From: Roseiarcus sp963767245
GTDB lineage: Bacteria > Pseudomonadota > Alphaproteobacteria > Rhizobiales > Beijerinckiaceae
Direction of reading: 5' to 3'
Assembly: GCA_963767245.1 (NCBI GenBank)
Contig: CAVYDG010000019.1
Span: forward strand, 31,060 to 95,059
Length of the DNA: 64,000 nt
The notes beneath the pieces were generated by a model. That model was not told the origin of the DNA. It did no database searches and saw only the letters and a program-made list of their open reading frames with translations. Below, piece by piece: positions 1-8,821 of the stretch (position 1 is the stretch's first letter; the number at the start of each line of letters is the position of its first letter). The position numbers and the translations under genes are program-made.

Positions 1-736
1 AACCGGAGAGGGCGATGACCGCTGAGCCCAGGACGAGCGGAGCGAGCGAATGGATCCATCCCTCCTGCTCGCGCAGGCGCCGGACGGACCTGCGGACGAG
101 GTCCATCCCTGCGATTGGGGCCACCATCGGGACGAAGTAGGGATGTAGGGCGATCACCAGCGCGTGCAGGCCCGCGTATCTCGTTATCGCTGCGCCATCG
201 GACTTGGGCCGGAGGAAGGTGGAAAACGCTCCGAGGATTAGCCACTGGGATGATAGGGAATTGTGATTCCACCGAAAGGGCAGGATCGGCGCGATGGTAA
301 CGAAGGCGGCTCCCAATACCGATCCGACGGGGCGTCCCGACAGGTCTCGGAGCAGCCTGAAAGCGATGGCGTAAGAGAGAAACACCGAGATGAGCAGCCA
401 CCAGCCTTCAAACTGAAAGGGGTAAGGCAATAGCGGGGAAAGGAGCTTCAGCGGAACGGACACAAGCGGGTTGCTGTCCGTGGCGATTAGTGGCATCCCA
501 TTTGGGTAGGCGATCAGACGCGACAACCCTAAGGGCCATTGCCAGTCGCTGAAACGGAAGGCTGTCCAGCCAAGAAACGCCTGGAAGGGATCGTTGTTGT
601 CTTTCCACCAGCCCGAATTCACTTTCAACCAGCCCACATTCATTGGGTCGAGTATCGACAAGGTGTAGAACCACCAAAAAAGAAAAAGCGGTGCCGCGAG
701 ATAATGCAGCCGAGTAATAGGACTGGGGGGGCCCAT
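1..736 (-). CDS. DUF6311-like polytopic membrane protein, partial (C-terminus off window)
   Basis: The minus-strand frame is open from an ATG at 736-734 to the window edge, giving about 245 residues without a stop. The N-terminus has a hydrophobic segment followed by a short WW motif. The middle reads LLSPLLPYPFQFEGWWLL and is followed by further membrane segments. This layout resembles DUF6311 proteins, GT-C-like membrane proteins that often sit beside GtrA/GtrB genes in surface-glycan loci. Such proteins are presumed to transfer sugars from a lipid carrier on the periplasmic side; the function here is inferred. The gene is divergent from the GtrB-like gene, 209 bases away. The 3' part lies outside the window. 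Confidence 0.7.
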   Translation of the reverse strand, partial: MGPPSPITRLHYLAAPLFLFWWFYTLSILDPMNVGWLKVNSGWWKDNNDPFQAFLGWTAFRFSDWQWPLGLSRLIAYPNGMPLIATDSNPLVSVPLKLLSPLLPYPFQFEGWWLLISVFLSYAIAFRLLRDLSGRPVGSVLGAAFVTIAPILPFRWNHNSLSSQWLILGAFSTFLRPKSDGAAITRYAGLHALVIALHPYFVPMVAPIAGMDLVRRSVRRLREQEGWIHSLAPLVLGSAVIALSG

Positions 737-945
737 CCGTGTTTCCTGATAACTCTACGAATGTCGTCGCTTATTTCGGGATGTCCCGTCGGGTTGATAG
801 ACTGTGGGATGCTCCTCGCGGCAATCGGGTTTCGTCACGATTCGCCCCTGCAGAATCAATATACTCATTCGGCGACCAGTTAGGGTAACCTGACTTGAGC
901 GACGTATAAAATGTCGTCCTAAGATAGGCCGCCCGGGAAGGCAAC

Positions 946-1941
946 GTGCAACGTAGGGTGTCGCTCATCGTTCCTGTCTATAACGAAGTGGGCGCCATTG
1001 AACCGTTCATCAAAGCTGTTGAAGCCGCGACTAGCACCGTGGACGCGGAGCTAGACATCCTTTTTGTCGACGACGGATCACGCGACGCGACTTGCGACGA
1101 GATCGCTGCGGCGGTGGAGACGCACGCCATTCCGATCCAGCTGTTGGTGCTGTCCCGCAATTTCGGAAAAGAGGCCGCGCTCACCGCCGGACTGGATGCC
1201 GCCGCCGGCGACGCGGTCATCCCCATAGACGTGGATCTGCAGCACCCGCCGGAAATCATTCCGCTATTCATCGAGGAATGGCGCCGGGGAAGCAAGGTCG
1301 TTTATGGCAGGCGGATAGAACGGAGCGGGGAGTCGTGGCTGAGGCGAACGATGTCGCGCATCTTCTATCGCGTCTTCAACGCCCTGGCGCAGTCGGACAT
1401 TCCGCCTGATGCTGGCGACTTCCGCCTCATGGATCGTTCCGTCGTGGCCGCTCTGTCGGACTACCGCGAGCGGACTCGGTTTATGAAGGGTCTGTTTTCG
1501 GCGGTCGGATTCAAGACTGCGCATGTTGCGTACGAGACGCCGGCCCGGCAGGTGGGCGCGACCAAGTGGAGTTACTGGAGATTATGGAACTTCGCTTTGG
1601 ACGGCATATTCAGCTTCTCGACCGTCCCGATCCGAATATGGACCTATGTCGGCGCGCTGATCGCCAGCGTGAGCTTGCTCTATACGATCTGGATCGTCGT
1701 GACGACGCTGATCCTCGGCCTTGACGTCCCCGGATACGCGTCGCTTATCACCGCCATCCTGTTCATGGGCGGAGTTCAGCTTATATCTCTCGGGATCATA
1801 GGTGAATATATTGCCCGCATCTTCCTCGAGACGAAGCAGAGGCCGATCTACACCGTCGATCATTCGCGATCGGTGATGGAACGAAGACCGCCGTCGACTC
1901 GCCGCAGCCCAGCCGCCCGGGCGGGAGGCAACGAGGCATAG
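946..1941 (+). CDS. GtrB-like family 2 glycosyltransferase (polyprenyl-phosphate sugar transferase)
   Basis: The product has 331 residues. A cytoplasmic GT2 domain opens with SLIVPVYNEVG, followed by DDGS and, near residue 85, a DVDLQHPPE acidic motif, as in DPM1/GtrB/ArnC enzymes. Two C-terminal membrane segments (about residues 230-255 and 265-290) match the GtrB layout. The predicted reaction transfers a sugar from a nucleotide donor to undecaprenyl phosphate at the inner membrane. The start is a GTG at 946 preceded by a purine-rich GGGAAGG. A damaged copy of its 3' end lies near 4.0 kb. The family is clear; the sugar is not. Confidence 0.9.
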   Translation: MQRRVSLIVPVYNEVGAIEPFIKAVEAATSTVDAELDILFVDDGSRDATCDEIAAAVETHAIPIQLLVLSRNFGKEAALTAGLDAAAGDAVIPIDVDLQHPPEIIPLFIEEWRRGSKVVYGRRIERSGESWLRRTMSRIFYRVFNALAQSDIPPDAGDFRLMDRSVVAALSDYRERTRFMKGLFSAVGFKTAHVAYETPARQVGATKWSYWRLWNFALDGIFSFSTVPIRIWTYVGALIASVSLLYTIWIVVTTLILGLDVPGYASLITAILFMGGVQLISLGIIGEYIARIFLETKQRPIYTVDHSRSVMERRPPSTRRSPAARAGGNEA

Positions 1942-1952
1942 ACGGGAAACTA

Positions 1953-2845
1953 GGGCCTGTCTTCAGTTGAGGCGAGAACGGATTGGAATTCGGACGCAGA
2001 ACGTTTTGTGTTTCGGATGCGCGGGGATTTCCGAATCAGCAAATGTCTGACTTGTGAGTGGTCGGCCCGAGGAGGGGCTGACCGATGCGACGATATGCCC
2101 TGCGCGACGACCAGTGGGATCGGATCCAAGATATTCTGCCGGGCCGTGAAGGCCATGTGGGCGGCACGGCGGCGGACAATCGCCTGTTCGTCGAAGCCGT
2201 TCTCTTCAGGTTTCGCGCCGGCATTCCTTGGCGCGATCTGCCCGAGCGCTTGGCGACTGGAAGATCGTCTATCAGCGCTTCAACCGATGGGCCAAGAGCG
2301 GCGTTTTCGAGCGGGTTTTCAGGCTTTTGGCCAGCGACCACGACAACGAGTATATGATGATTGACGCCACTATCGTGCGCGCTCACCAGCATAGCGCCGG
2401 CGCCCAAAAAAAGACGGCGCGCAAGCCATCGGCCGATCCCGCGGCGGATTGACCACCAAAATTCACGCGCTCGTCGACGCCCTCGGCAATCCTGTCGAGG
2501 TGATGCTCAGCCCGGGCCAAGATCACGATCTGACTTGCGCCGAGCCTCTCATCGAAGCCGTCGATCCCGGCGCTTTGATCGCCGACAAGGCGTTCGACGC
2601 CGACGCCTTCATCGCCGCCCTCAATGATCGAGCGATCGCCCCCGTCATCCCATCAAAATCCAACCGAAAAACCCCGCGCCCGTGCGACTTCGCCCTCTAC
2701 TGCGAACGCAATCTCATTGAGCGTTTCTTCAATAAGCTCAAGCATTTCCGGGCTATAGCCACGCGTTACGACAAGCTCGCAAAGATCTTCCTCGCCGGCG
2801 TTCACCTCGCCTGCGCTGCCATCCTCCTCAACTGAAGACAGGCCC
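1953..2845 (+). mobile_element. IS5-family element (IS427-group style), 893 bp, with TA target duplication
   Basis: Perfect 20-bp terminal inverted repeats lie at 1953-1972 (starting GGGCCTGTCTTCAG) and at the end at 2845. The element is bracketed by TA at 1951-1952 and 2846-2847. It contains one transposase region in two frames. The boundaries are read directly from the repeats. Confidence 0.9.
2085..2835 (+). pseudogene. IS5-family transposase, two-frame, with an extra frameshift
   Basis: The DDE transposase is visible across three frames: N-terminus 2085-2250, middle 2250-2452 and C-terminus 2413-2835. Catalytic positions appear in IDATIVRAHQH, LIADKAFDAD and ERNLIERFFNKLK. The second frame change falls exactly on A-AAA-AAG at 2407-2413. 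This is a classical -1 slippery heptamer and is probably the programmed frameshift of this IS group. The first change, near 2250 (ER-LGDWK), looks like a one-base deletion and would inactivate the enzyme unless it is a sequencing error. Confidence 0.8.
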
Positions 2846-2961
2846 TAGAGCGTTGCTCCGTCCAAGAGCGGGCGCGAACCGGTTCGACGCTGACACCGCT
2901 CTGGAGGGGCGTATCCGGCCATCAATTGTTTAGAGCACCCACAAGGCGGGAAACTGCCCCT

Positions 2962-3084
2962 GAACGGCGCCCCATCTCTGCTCGCTTTCGCGAGCTTGCC
3001 GAAACGGGCATCGGCTGCATCGTCGTCAACAGCGTGATCTTGACTGGATTCGCGGTACAGGTGATGTCGCCGTTGTTGTCGTAA
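2962..3084 (+). pseudogene. Possible GtrA-like fragment in the gap after the IS5 element
   Basis: The 2848-3255 stretch has no intact gene. A short frame ending at TAA 3082-3084 reads RFRELAETGIGCIVVNS and then a hydrophobic run. This loosely recalls the first membrane segment of GtrA flippases, which would fit beside a GtrB gene. The evidence is thin. The rest of the stretch shows nothing recognisable. Confidence 0.25.
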
Positions 3085-3255
3085 GCGACCGATCAGCGGC
3101 AGATATATCGCGGTTCGTGCGGCGCGAGATCCGATTAGTCTCGATCACGCTCCGTTGAACGCGATCAGCGCGGCGGCTGCGCCTATCGGCGGCCATCAAA
3201 TGGTGTCATTTGATGGCGACCGATATCGGCAGATTGATTTTGGCGAGAGTGACTG

Positions 3256-3966
3256 ATGGCATCTTCCTGGCTTGATTTCTGGAATGGCAGCCATCGCATC
3301 TACGTCAACGCCCGCCACGCTCAGGTCCACTACGCCAAGATTGCCGCCGATTTCATCGCGTTGATCCCCTCGACTGACGCAATCGTCGTCGACTGGGGCT
3401 GCGGCGAGGCATCGCAAGCGCTGACCGTCGCGGCGCATTGTCGGTGTTTGGTCCTCTGTGATGCGGCATCGGCGACACGCGGACGATTGGCCGGCCGCTT
3501 TGCCGCCTCGACGGAACGGGATGCGGCGAAAATCGCCGTCTGCTCGCCCGAGGATCTGCGCACGCGCTTTGTCGGTCCGATCGATCTCTTCGTCGTCAAC
3601 TCCGTCTTGCAGTATCTGTCCCCTGCGGAACTCGACCAGTTGCTCGCGGACGTCCGAGCGCTACTAGCGCCGGGTGGCTCGCTTGTCGTCGCCGACGTCA
3701 TCCCGAGGCATGACGACCTTATCGGCGATGTCCGTAATCTGCTCGCGACAGCATGGGCGAGAGGCTTTTTCATCGCCGCGCTCTGCGGATTGGCCGCGAC
3801 GTTCTTCTCCCGCTATCGCACGCTCCGTAACACTGTAGGTCTCGCCCGCTACGACGAAGCCGAATTCCTTTCCGTGCTGCACGCCGCCGGCTTCACCCCG
3901 GCCCGCCTTCAGCCGAACATGGGCTTCGACCAGCGGCGAATGGCATTCCGCGCGACGCTTGGGTGA
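3256..3966 (+). CDS. Class I SAM-dependent methyltransferase
   Basis: The product has 236 residues. Motif I is VVDWGCGEA near residue 45. An acidic motif II follows, and LLAPGGSLVVADVIPR (about residues 135-150) is typical of the post-motif III region of Rossmann methyltransferases. A hydrophobic stretch around residues 165-190 may contact membrane or a lipid-linked substrate. The ATG at 3256 has only a weak GAGAG ribosome-binding site. The gene stands alone between an IS element and remnants. A role in methylating a glycan is inferred from the neighbourhood; the substrate is unknown. Confidence 0.8.
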   Translation: MASSWLDFWNGSHRIYVNARHAQVHYAKIAADFIALIPSTDAIVVDWGCGEASQALTVAAHCRCLVLCDAASATRGRLAGRFAASTERDAAKIAVCSPEDLRTRFVGPIDLFVVNSVLQYLSPAELDQLLADVRALLAPGGSLVVADVIPRHDDLIGDVRNLLATAWARGFFIAALCGLAATFFSRYRTLRNTVGLARYDEAEFLSVLHAAGFTPARLQPNMGFDQRRMAFRATLG

Positions 3967-4005
3967 GATGCGGCGCGTACGCCGCGTGGCCTGCAAACGT
4001 CCAGC

Positions 4006-4080
4006 GTGGAGTTCAGCTCATATCTCTCGGGATCATTGTGAATATATTGCCCGCATCTTCCTCGAACGAAGCAGAGGCCG
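4006..4080 (+). pseudogene. Degenerate second copy of the GtrB-like 3' end
   Basis: About 70 bases closely match 1770-1845, the codons for the last membrane segment (VQLISLGIIGEYIARIF) of the GtrB-like protein, with small indels that break the frame. This is a scrap of a duplicated or rearranged gene. Confidence 0.75.
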
Positions 4081-4096
4081 AACCATCGCGTTTGGC

Positions 4097-4264
4097 TCAA
4101 GCGAGGGTGATGGGGCCACGTGGGACGCGATGCCAGTCCGGATATTCCGCCATCCGGAAGGTTGCGATGACGAGCAGCGCGAACAGGCCGGACATCAGCC
4201 ACGGCCAGCCGCGCGCTCCAAAGGCCGTCGGCATGGCTGCAAGAACCAGCACTCCGGTCAAACT
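4097..4264 (-). pseudogene. C-terminal scrap of a membrane protein
   Basis: A minus-strand frame encodes about 55 residues with two hydrophobic helices and ends at 4097-4099. It begins straight after a stop codon, so no start exists. It could be the tail of a DUF6311-like or other polytopic glycan protein; I cannot assign it. Confidence 0.4.
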
Positions 4265-4269
4265 CTCCC

Positions 4270-4450
4270 TTTAAGATCTTTAGTTCCGGCATTTGCTGGA
4301 GCGGATTTAGTCTGAATCGTTCCGGGTTGGTTTTCCATTGTTTGCGGACGAATTCAAAGGATGTGAGTCCGTTCAGCGTTTTCAGCCGCCTGCGAAGTTG
4401 TAGGCGGCGACGAAGTCGTCGAGATGCCGAACGAGCTGAGCGAGCCACTC
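4270..4450 (-). pseudogene. IS481-family transposase C-terminal remnant
   Basis: Reading the minus strand through one frameshift gives DDFVAAYNFA, then RRLKTLNGLTSFEFV, then NPERFRLNPLQQMPEL. This is the characteristic C-terminus of IS481-family transposases. The N-terminus is missing here. An N-terminal IS481 fragment lies at the far end of the window (60.4-60.7 kb). The 4450-4855 stretch upstream shows nothing else I recognise. Confidence 0.75.
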
Positions 4451-4855
4451 AGTTTCCGAGCGTGGCCGAGCCACATGGCAATCTGCGGCCAGCGAACCAG
4501 TCCGGCCACTTCAAAGTTCATCGATCTTGACCTGGCTGCCTGATGCGATAGCTTCCTCCACGAAAGATCCATCAGATGAAATTCGAGCCGACCTCGGTAC
4601 GCCACTCAACTATATGGTCATGTATTCGAGAGGTTGCCGTTGGCCAATTTTTGAGGATATCTGTCGGTTTATGGCCTGTTTTGGCAGTCTTGCGCGGGAT
4701 GCAGCCTGAAAAGCCCGAGCAGCATGACCGCTCAACTCTTACCCTTCATACGTTCCATTGGCGCGGCGCGAGGCGCCTGCAGTTCTTCGACTGTCGCTGG
4801 CGCAAGCGAGGCGTCTTGGTAGAGCAGGGAATGATTTCGACGAGGCACGGCGATT

Positions 4856-6682
4856 GTGTCTGATGCGCGAATCCCCGGCCCGGTATTGATCGCGGGTTTT
4901 GGCTCCGCCGGTCGCCGCCATTTCAGGAACTTACGGTCGCTCGGATGTCGCGAATTCATTTTCCTACGAAGCGGGCTCGGCGTCCTTGATGACCGGGAAA
5001 TTGCCGAGTTCCCGTCTACCACCAGCCTTGACGAAGCGCTGAGTTACCGGCCCAAGATCGCCGTAGTCGCAACCCCAACCGCAAGGCACGTCGAGATTGC
5101 TCTGCCGGCCGCTGAGGCGGGCTGCGACCTTTACGTGGAGAAGCCGCTTGGAAACGGATTGAAGGACGTTGATCGCCTACTCACTGTCGTCCGCAAAAGG
5201 CGACTTGTCGCCATGCTCGGGTGCCAATTTCGATTTCACCCACTTCTCGTCGAGCTTCGCTCAATGATTCAGGAGGGCCGGCTGGGTCGTATCGTGGGGG
5301 CGACGGCCGAATACGGCGATCACCTGCCGTCGTGGCACCCTTGGGAGGACCATCGGAAGAGCTACGGCGCCCGTAACGACCTCGGCGGCGGATCAATCCT
5401 GACGTTGATTCATCCACTGGATTACTTGTACATGCTCTTCGGCGAGTGGCGACGAGTTCAGGCTATGACGACCGCGGCGCCATCGCTTAACACATCCGGC
5501 GAAGACTGGAGCAACATCAACATCGAGTTCGCGAATGGCGTGCTCGCTCAAGTTCATATTGACTACCTCCAGCGCCCGGCGGTGCATCGCTTAAGCGTAG
5601 TGGGTGAAGCTGGGCGGGCAGTCTGCGATTACAATTCAGGGGAACTGAGTTGGCAGCCGGCGGAAGGTGACGTGATAATCCGCCGAGTGCCCGCGACGTT
5701 CGACCGCAACACCATGTTTATTGGGGCGATGGAACATTTCCTAAATTGTGTCGCCAACCGGATCGAACCTCAGGCGTCGCTTGCCGACGCAGCAACGGTT
5801 CTGAAAATGGCGTTGGAGGCGCGGCGCTACGCCTCGATGGGACTATCTTTGCCCCAACGGGTGCCAGCGCTATTTAGTTTGTCGGGACGCGTCGCCGTGC
5901 TAACCGGCGGCGCAGGGCTGCTCGGTAGACAGTACGCCCGTACCCTGCTCATCGCGGGCGCTCGGGTACTGCTTGCAGATCTCGATGCAGATATCGCCGA
6001 GCGCGAAGCTGCCGCGGCGGTTGCCGACGTCGGCGGCGAGGCGATCGGGCTGGGAGTCGACGTCACCCAGCCGGAACGCGTAACCGCCCTGATGGATGCC
6101 ACTCTCTCCACGTGGGGACGACTTGACATCCTGATTAACAATGCTGCGATCGATCCAAAGGTGGATGGGCAGGCGAACCACGCGCTTTCCAACACCTTCG
6201 AGGACTTCCCCCTTGCCTTATGGCAGAGTTCGCTCGATGTGAACTTGACCGGGACCTTCCTCTGCGCGCAGGCCGCCGGCCGCGCCATGGTTCGCGCGGG
6301 ACACGGTGTCATCGTCAACGTCTCATCCACGTACGGGCTCGTGGCGCCGGATCAGCGTCTCTACCAGCGCGACGGTGAGGGCGAGCAACAGCAGTTCAAA
6401 CCAGCGAGCTATGCTGTGACGAAGGCGGGTGTCGCACACCTGACACGTTACCTGGCAGCCTATTGGGGCCCCTGCGGAATCCGGGTAAACACGCTTACGC
6501 CCCACGGGGTCTTCAACGGTCACGATGAGCAATTTGTTCGACGTTACAATATTCGCACACCACTCGGTCGCATGGCCAGGATCGACGAGATGAATGGTCC
6601 GCTGCTCTTTCTCGTATCCGACGCCTCCTCATACATGACCGGTGCGAACCTCGTGGTTGATGGGGGCTGGACGGTGTGGTGA
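4856..6682 (+). CDS. Fusion of Gfo/Idh/MocA oxidoreductase and short-chain dehydrogenase (nonulosonate operon)
   Basis: The product has 608 residues. Residues 1-340 are a Gfo/Idh/MocA-type NAD(P)-binding oxidoreductase: PVLIAGFGSAGRRH at the N-terminus and the catalytic-region motif VEKPLG near residue 95. Residues 345-608 are an SDR: TGGAGLLG cofactor motif, NNA, a serine in VNVSSTYG and the YAVTK active-site pair. Separate enzymes of both families (PtmA-like SDR and Gfo/Idh partners) are known in flagellar legionaminic-type sugar loci; here they are one chain. The start is a GTG at 4856, the first good start after an in-frame stop. The stop overlaps the next gene, indicating translational coupling. 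The substrate is unknown, probably an amino-sugar precursor. Confidence 0.85.
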   Translation: MSDARIPGPVLIAGFGSAGRRHFRNLRSLGCREFIFLRSGLGVLDDREIAEFPSTTSLDEALSYRPKIAVVATPTARHVEIALPAAEAGCDLYVEKPLGNGLKDVDRLLTVVRKRRLVAMLGCQFRFHPLLVELRSMIQEGRLGRIVGATAEYGDHLPSWHPWEDHRKSYGARNDLGGGSILTLIHPLDYLYMLFGEWRRVQAMTTAAPSLNTSGEDWSNINIEFANGVLAQVHIDYLQRPAVHRLSVVGEAGRAVCDYNSGELSWQPAEGDVIIRRVPATFDRNTMFIGAMEHFLNCVANRIEPQASLADAATVLKMALEARRYASMGLSLPQRVPALFSLSGRVAVLTGGAGLLGRQYARTLLIAGARVLLADLDADIAEREAAAAVADVGGEAIGLGVDVTQPERVTALMDATLSTWGRLDILINNAAIDPKVDGQANHALSNTFEDFPLALWQSSLDVNLTGTFLCAQAAGRAMVRAGHGVIVNVSSTYGLVAPDQRLYQRDGEGEQQQFKPASYAVTKAGVAHLTRYLAAYWGPCGIRVNTLTPHGVFNGHDEQFVRRYNIRTPLGRMARIDEMNGPLLFLVSDASSYMTGANLVVDGGWTVW

Positions 6683-7938
6683 AACAAGCAGAGGTGCTCG
6701 CGATCATCCAGGCGCGCGGCGGTTCGAAGGGACTTCTGAATAAGAATCTTGTGCTGATTCAGGGTCATCCGCTCGTAGCCTATAGCGTTTCCAGCGCACT
6801 CGCCGCCGCCCACGTCACGCGCATCATCGTATCAACCGACAGCGAGACAATCGCGGAGGCCGCGCGCGAATACGGTGCCGAAGCCCCTTTTCTTCGCCCT
6901 GCTTCCATCGCTTCCGACGACACGCCGGACCTTCCATTGTTTGAGCACGCGCTCGACTGGCTGTGGGAGCACGAGCGATATCGCCCCGAGATCGTCGTGC
7001 AGTTGCGACCTACTACCCCGCTGCGGCCGCGCGGGCTGATCGATCTGGCGATATCGCTCCTCGAGTTCGACGAGCAAGCGGATTGCGTGCGCGCCGTCAC
7101 CGAGCCAAAACAGACCCCTTACAAGATGTGGCGGCCCGCGGCCGACGGCTATCTGAAACCGCTGCTCGAAGTGGATTTAGCGGAGCCTTACAATTTGCCG
7201 CGCCAAAAACTGCCGGTCGTGCTTTGGCAGACTGGCCACGTCGATGTCATCTGGACTCGCACTATCCTCGAACAGCGCTCTCTAACCGGTCGCCGCGTAA
7301 GGCCGATCATTGTGGACCCGCCCTACTGCATCGACATCGACTCGGCTGAGGATGTCGAAGCGGCGAGGCGGGCGTTATCTTGCGGCACGCTCGATATCGA
7401 CACTCCGGCGGCTGCCGGCGGTCTTTCACCTCGCCTCGGGCTGCCAGCCGTCATTGATGTTGTGGTCTTTGATTTCGACGGGGTGTTTACCGACAATCGC
7501 GTGCTCGTCTCTTCCGATGGGAAAGAATCGGTGATCTGCGACCGCGCGGACGGGCTTGGCGTCTCACGGTTGCGACAACTTGGAATTCCGCTCTTTGTGA
7601 TGTCGACTGAAACAGACCCTGTTGTTGCAGCCCGGTGCCGGAAGCTTGATCTGGAATATCTCCAGGGCGTAGACGACAAACTTGCGGCGCTCCGCCGCTT
7701 GGTCCATGATCGTGGCGCTGCGTTGTCCAACACCCTCTATGTCGGGAACGACATCAATGACCTGCCGTGTCTGAAGGCTGTCGGATGCGCTGTAGCGCCC
7801 GACGACGCGCATCCGGCCGTTCGAGCTCACGCACACATCGTGCTTAGTCGCGCCGGCGGCCGCGGCGCCGTCCGGGAGCTGTGCGACGTCATTCTAAAGC
7901 ACCTCTCAAAGAGCGGGGAAAATGCCACGATCGCTTAA
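6676..7938 (+). CDS. CMP-nonulosonate synthetase fused to a HAD-family phosphatase
   Basis: The product has 420 residues. Residues 5-235 form a NeuA-type cytidylyltransferase: IIQARGGSKGLLNKN nucleotide-binding loop and RPTTPLR. Residues 255-410 form a KdsC-like HAD phosphatase: FDFDGVFTDN nucleophile motif, a conserved lysine in VDDKLAAL and GNDINDL. Such fusions are known for bacterial sialic-acid-like pathways; they would dephosphorylate the 9-phosphate sugar and activate it with CTP. Two GTG codons (6676 and 6679) can start it, both overlapping the previous stop. The gene overlaps the synthase gene by 17 bases. Which nonulosonic acid is made cannot be read from the sequence. Confidence 0.88.
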   Translation: MVKQAEVLAIIQARGGSKGLLNKNLVLIQGHPLVAYSVSSALAAAHVTRIIVSTDSETIAEAAREYGAEAPFLRPASIASDDTPDLPLFEHALDWLWEHERYRPEIVVQLRPTTPLRPRGLIDLAISLLEFDEQADCVRAVTEPKQTPYKMWRPAADGYLKPLLEVDLAEPYNLPRQKLPVVLWQTGHVDVIWTRTILEQRSLTGRRVRPIIVDPPYCIDIDSAEDVEAARRALSCGTLDIDTPAAAGGLSPRLGLPAVIDVVVFDFDGVFTDNRVLVSSDGKESVICDRADGLGVSRLRQLGIPLFVMSTETDPVVAARCRKLDLEYLQGVDDKLAALRRLVHDRGAALSNTLYVGNDINDLPCLKAVGCAVAPDDAHPAVRAHAHIVLSRAGGRGAVRELCDVILKHLSKSGENATIA

Positions 7939-8800
7939 GATTGCAGACCATCCCGTAGGGGAAGGCCATCCGACGTACGTCATTGCCGAGATCGGGATAA
8001 ATCACATTGGCAGCCTGGATCTAGCGAAGCGTCTGATTGCTGTGGCGAAGGCGGTCGGTTGCGATGCCGTTAAGTTCCAAAAACGAAATCCCGAAAAATC
8101 TGTTCCCGCCGATCAAAGAGATCAGATGCGAGAGACCCCTTGGGGCTACATCACCTACATGGAGTACCGACACCGGGTCGAGTTCGGCGAGAATGACTTT
8201 CTGCAGATCGATCAATACTGCAAGGAGCACGATATCGCTTGGTTTGCGTCGTGTTGGGACTTTGACTCGGTTGAGTTCATCAAGCCCTTCGGGACGGCGT
8301 GCATCAAGATTCCTTCGGCTTGCCTTACAGATCGCGAGCTCCTCGAGCATTGCCGGAGCGTCGGATCGCCGATGATCTTGTCGACCGGAATGTCGACGCT
8401 CGAGCAAGTCGACGCGGCCGTGCAGATTCTCGGCACAGATCGCCTCCTGCTTGCCCATTGCACGAGCGCCTACCCCTGCATGAATGAGGAGCTCAACCTG
8501 CGGATGATCTCCAGCCTGCGCGAGCTATACCCTTGCCCGATCGGCTATTCCGGCCATGAAGTCGGCTTGGCCGCCTCTCTGGCGGCAGTGGCGCTCGGCG
8601 CATGCTTTGTCGAGCGCCACATTACCCTCGACCGCGCTATGTGGGGCAGCGATCAGGCGGCGTCGGTTGAGCCTGTCGGCATGGGTCGGCTCATCAAGGA
8701 TATCCGAGTAATCGACGTAGCGCTCGGCGATGGAATTAAGAGGGTTTACGAGAGCGAGCGGAAGGCTGCGAACCGCCTCCGGCTCAGAGACACCCTGTGA
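7922..8800 (+). CDS. NeuB-family nonulosonic acid synthase lacking the SAF domain
   Basis: The product has 292 residues. The TIM-barrel synthase domain is complete: VIAEIGINHIGS, VKFQKR, LSTGMSTLEQV, the HCTSAYPC turn and ERHITLDRAMWGSDQ. This family condenses phosphoenolpyruvate with an amino-sugar to form sialic, legionaminic or pseudaminic acids. Usual length is about 340-350 residues with a C-terminal SAF (antifreeze-like) domain that completes the partner active site. That domain is absent here and the chain stops at RLRDTL. It overlaps the synthetase-phosphatase gene and forms the third gene of the operon. Confidence 0.88.
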   Translation: MPRSLKIADHPVGEGHPTYVIAEIGINHIGSLDLAKRLIAVAKAVGCDAVKFQKRNPEKSVPADQRDQMRETPWGYITYMEYRHRVEFGENDFLQIDQYCKEHDIAWFASCWDFDSVEFIKPFGTACIKIPSACLTDRELLEHCRSVGSPMILSTGMSTLEQVDAAVQILGTDRLLLAHCTSAYPCMNEELNLRMISSLRELYPCPIGYSGHEVGLAASLAAVALGACFVERHITLDRAMWGSDQAASVEPVGMGRLIKDIRVIDVALGDGIKRVYESERKAANRLRLRDTL

Positions 8801-8821
8801 TCACAAGGAGGCTGGCATTGA

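Noticed and set aside
5827..6330. Minus-strand frame of 167 codons opposite the SDR domain
   Set aside because: Serine/alanine-rich shadow of a high-GC gene; the plus strand has clear SDR motifs.
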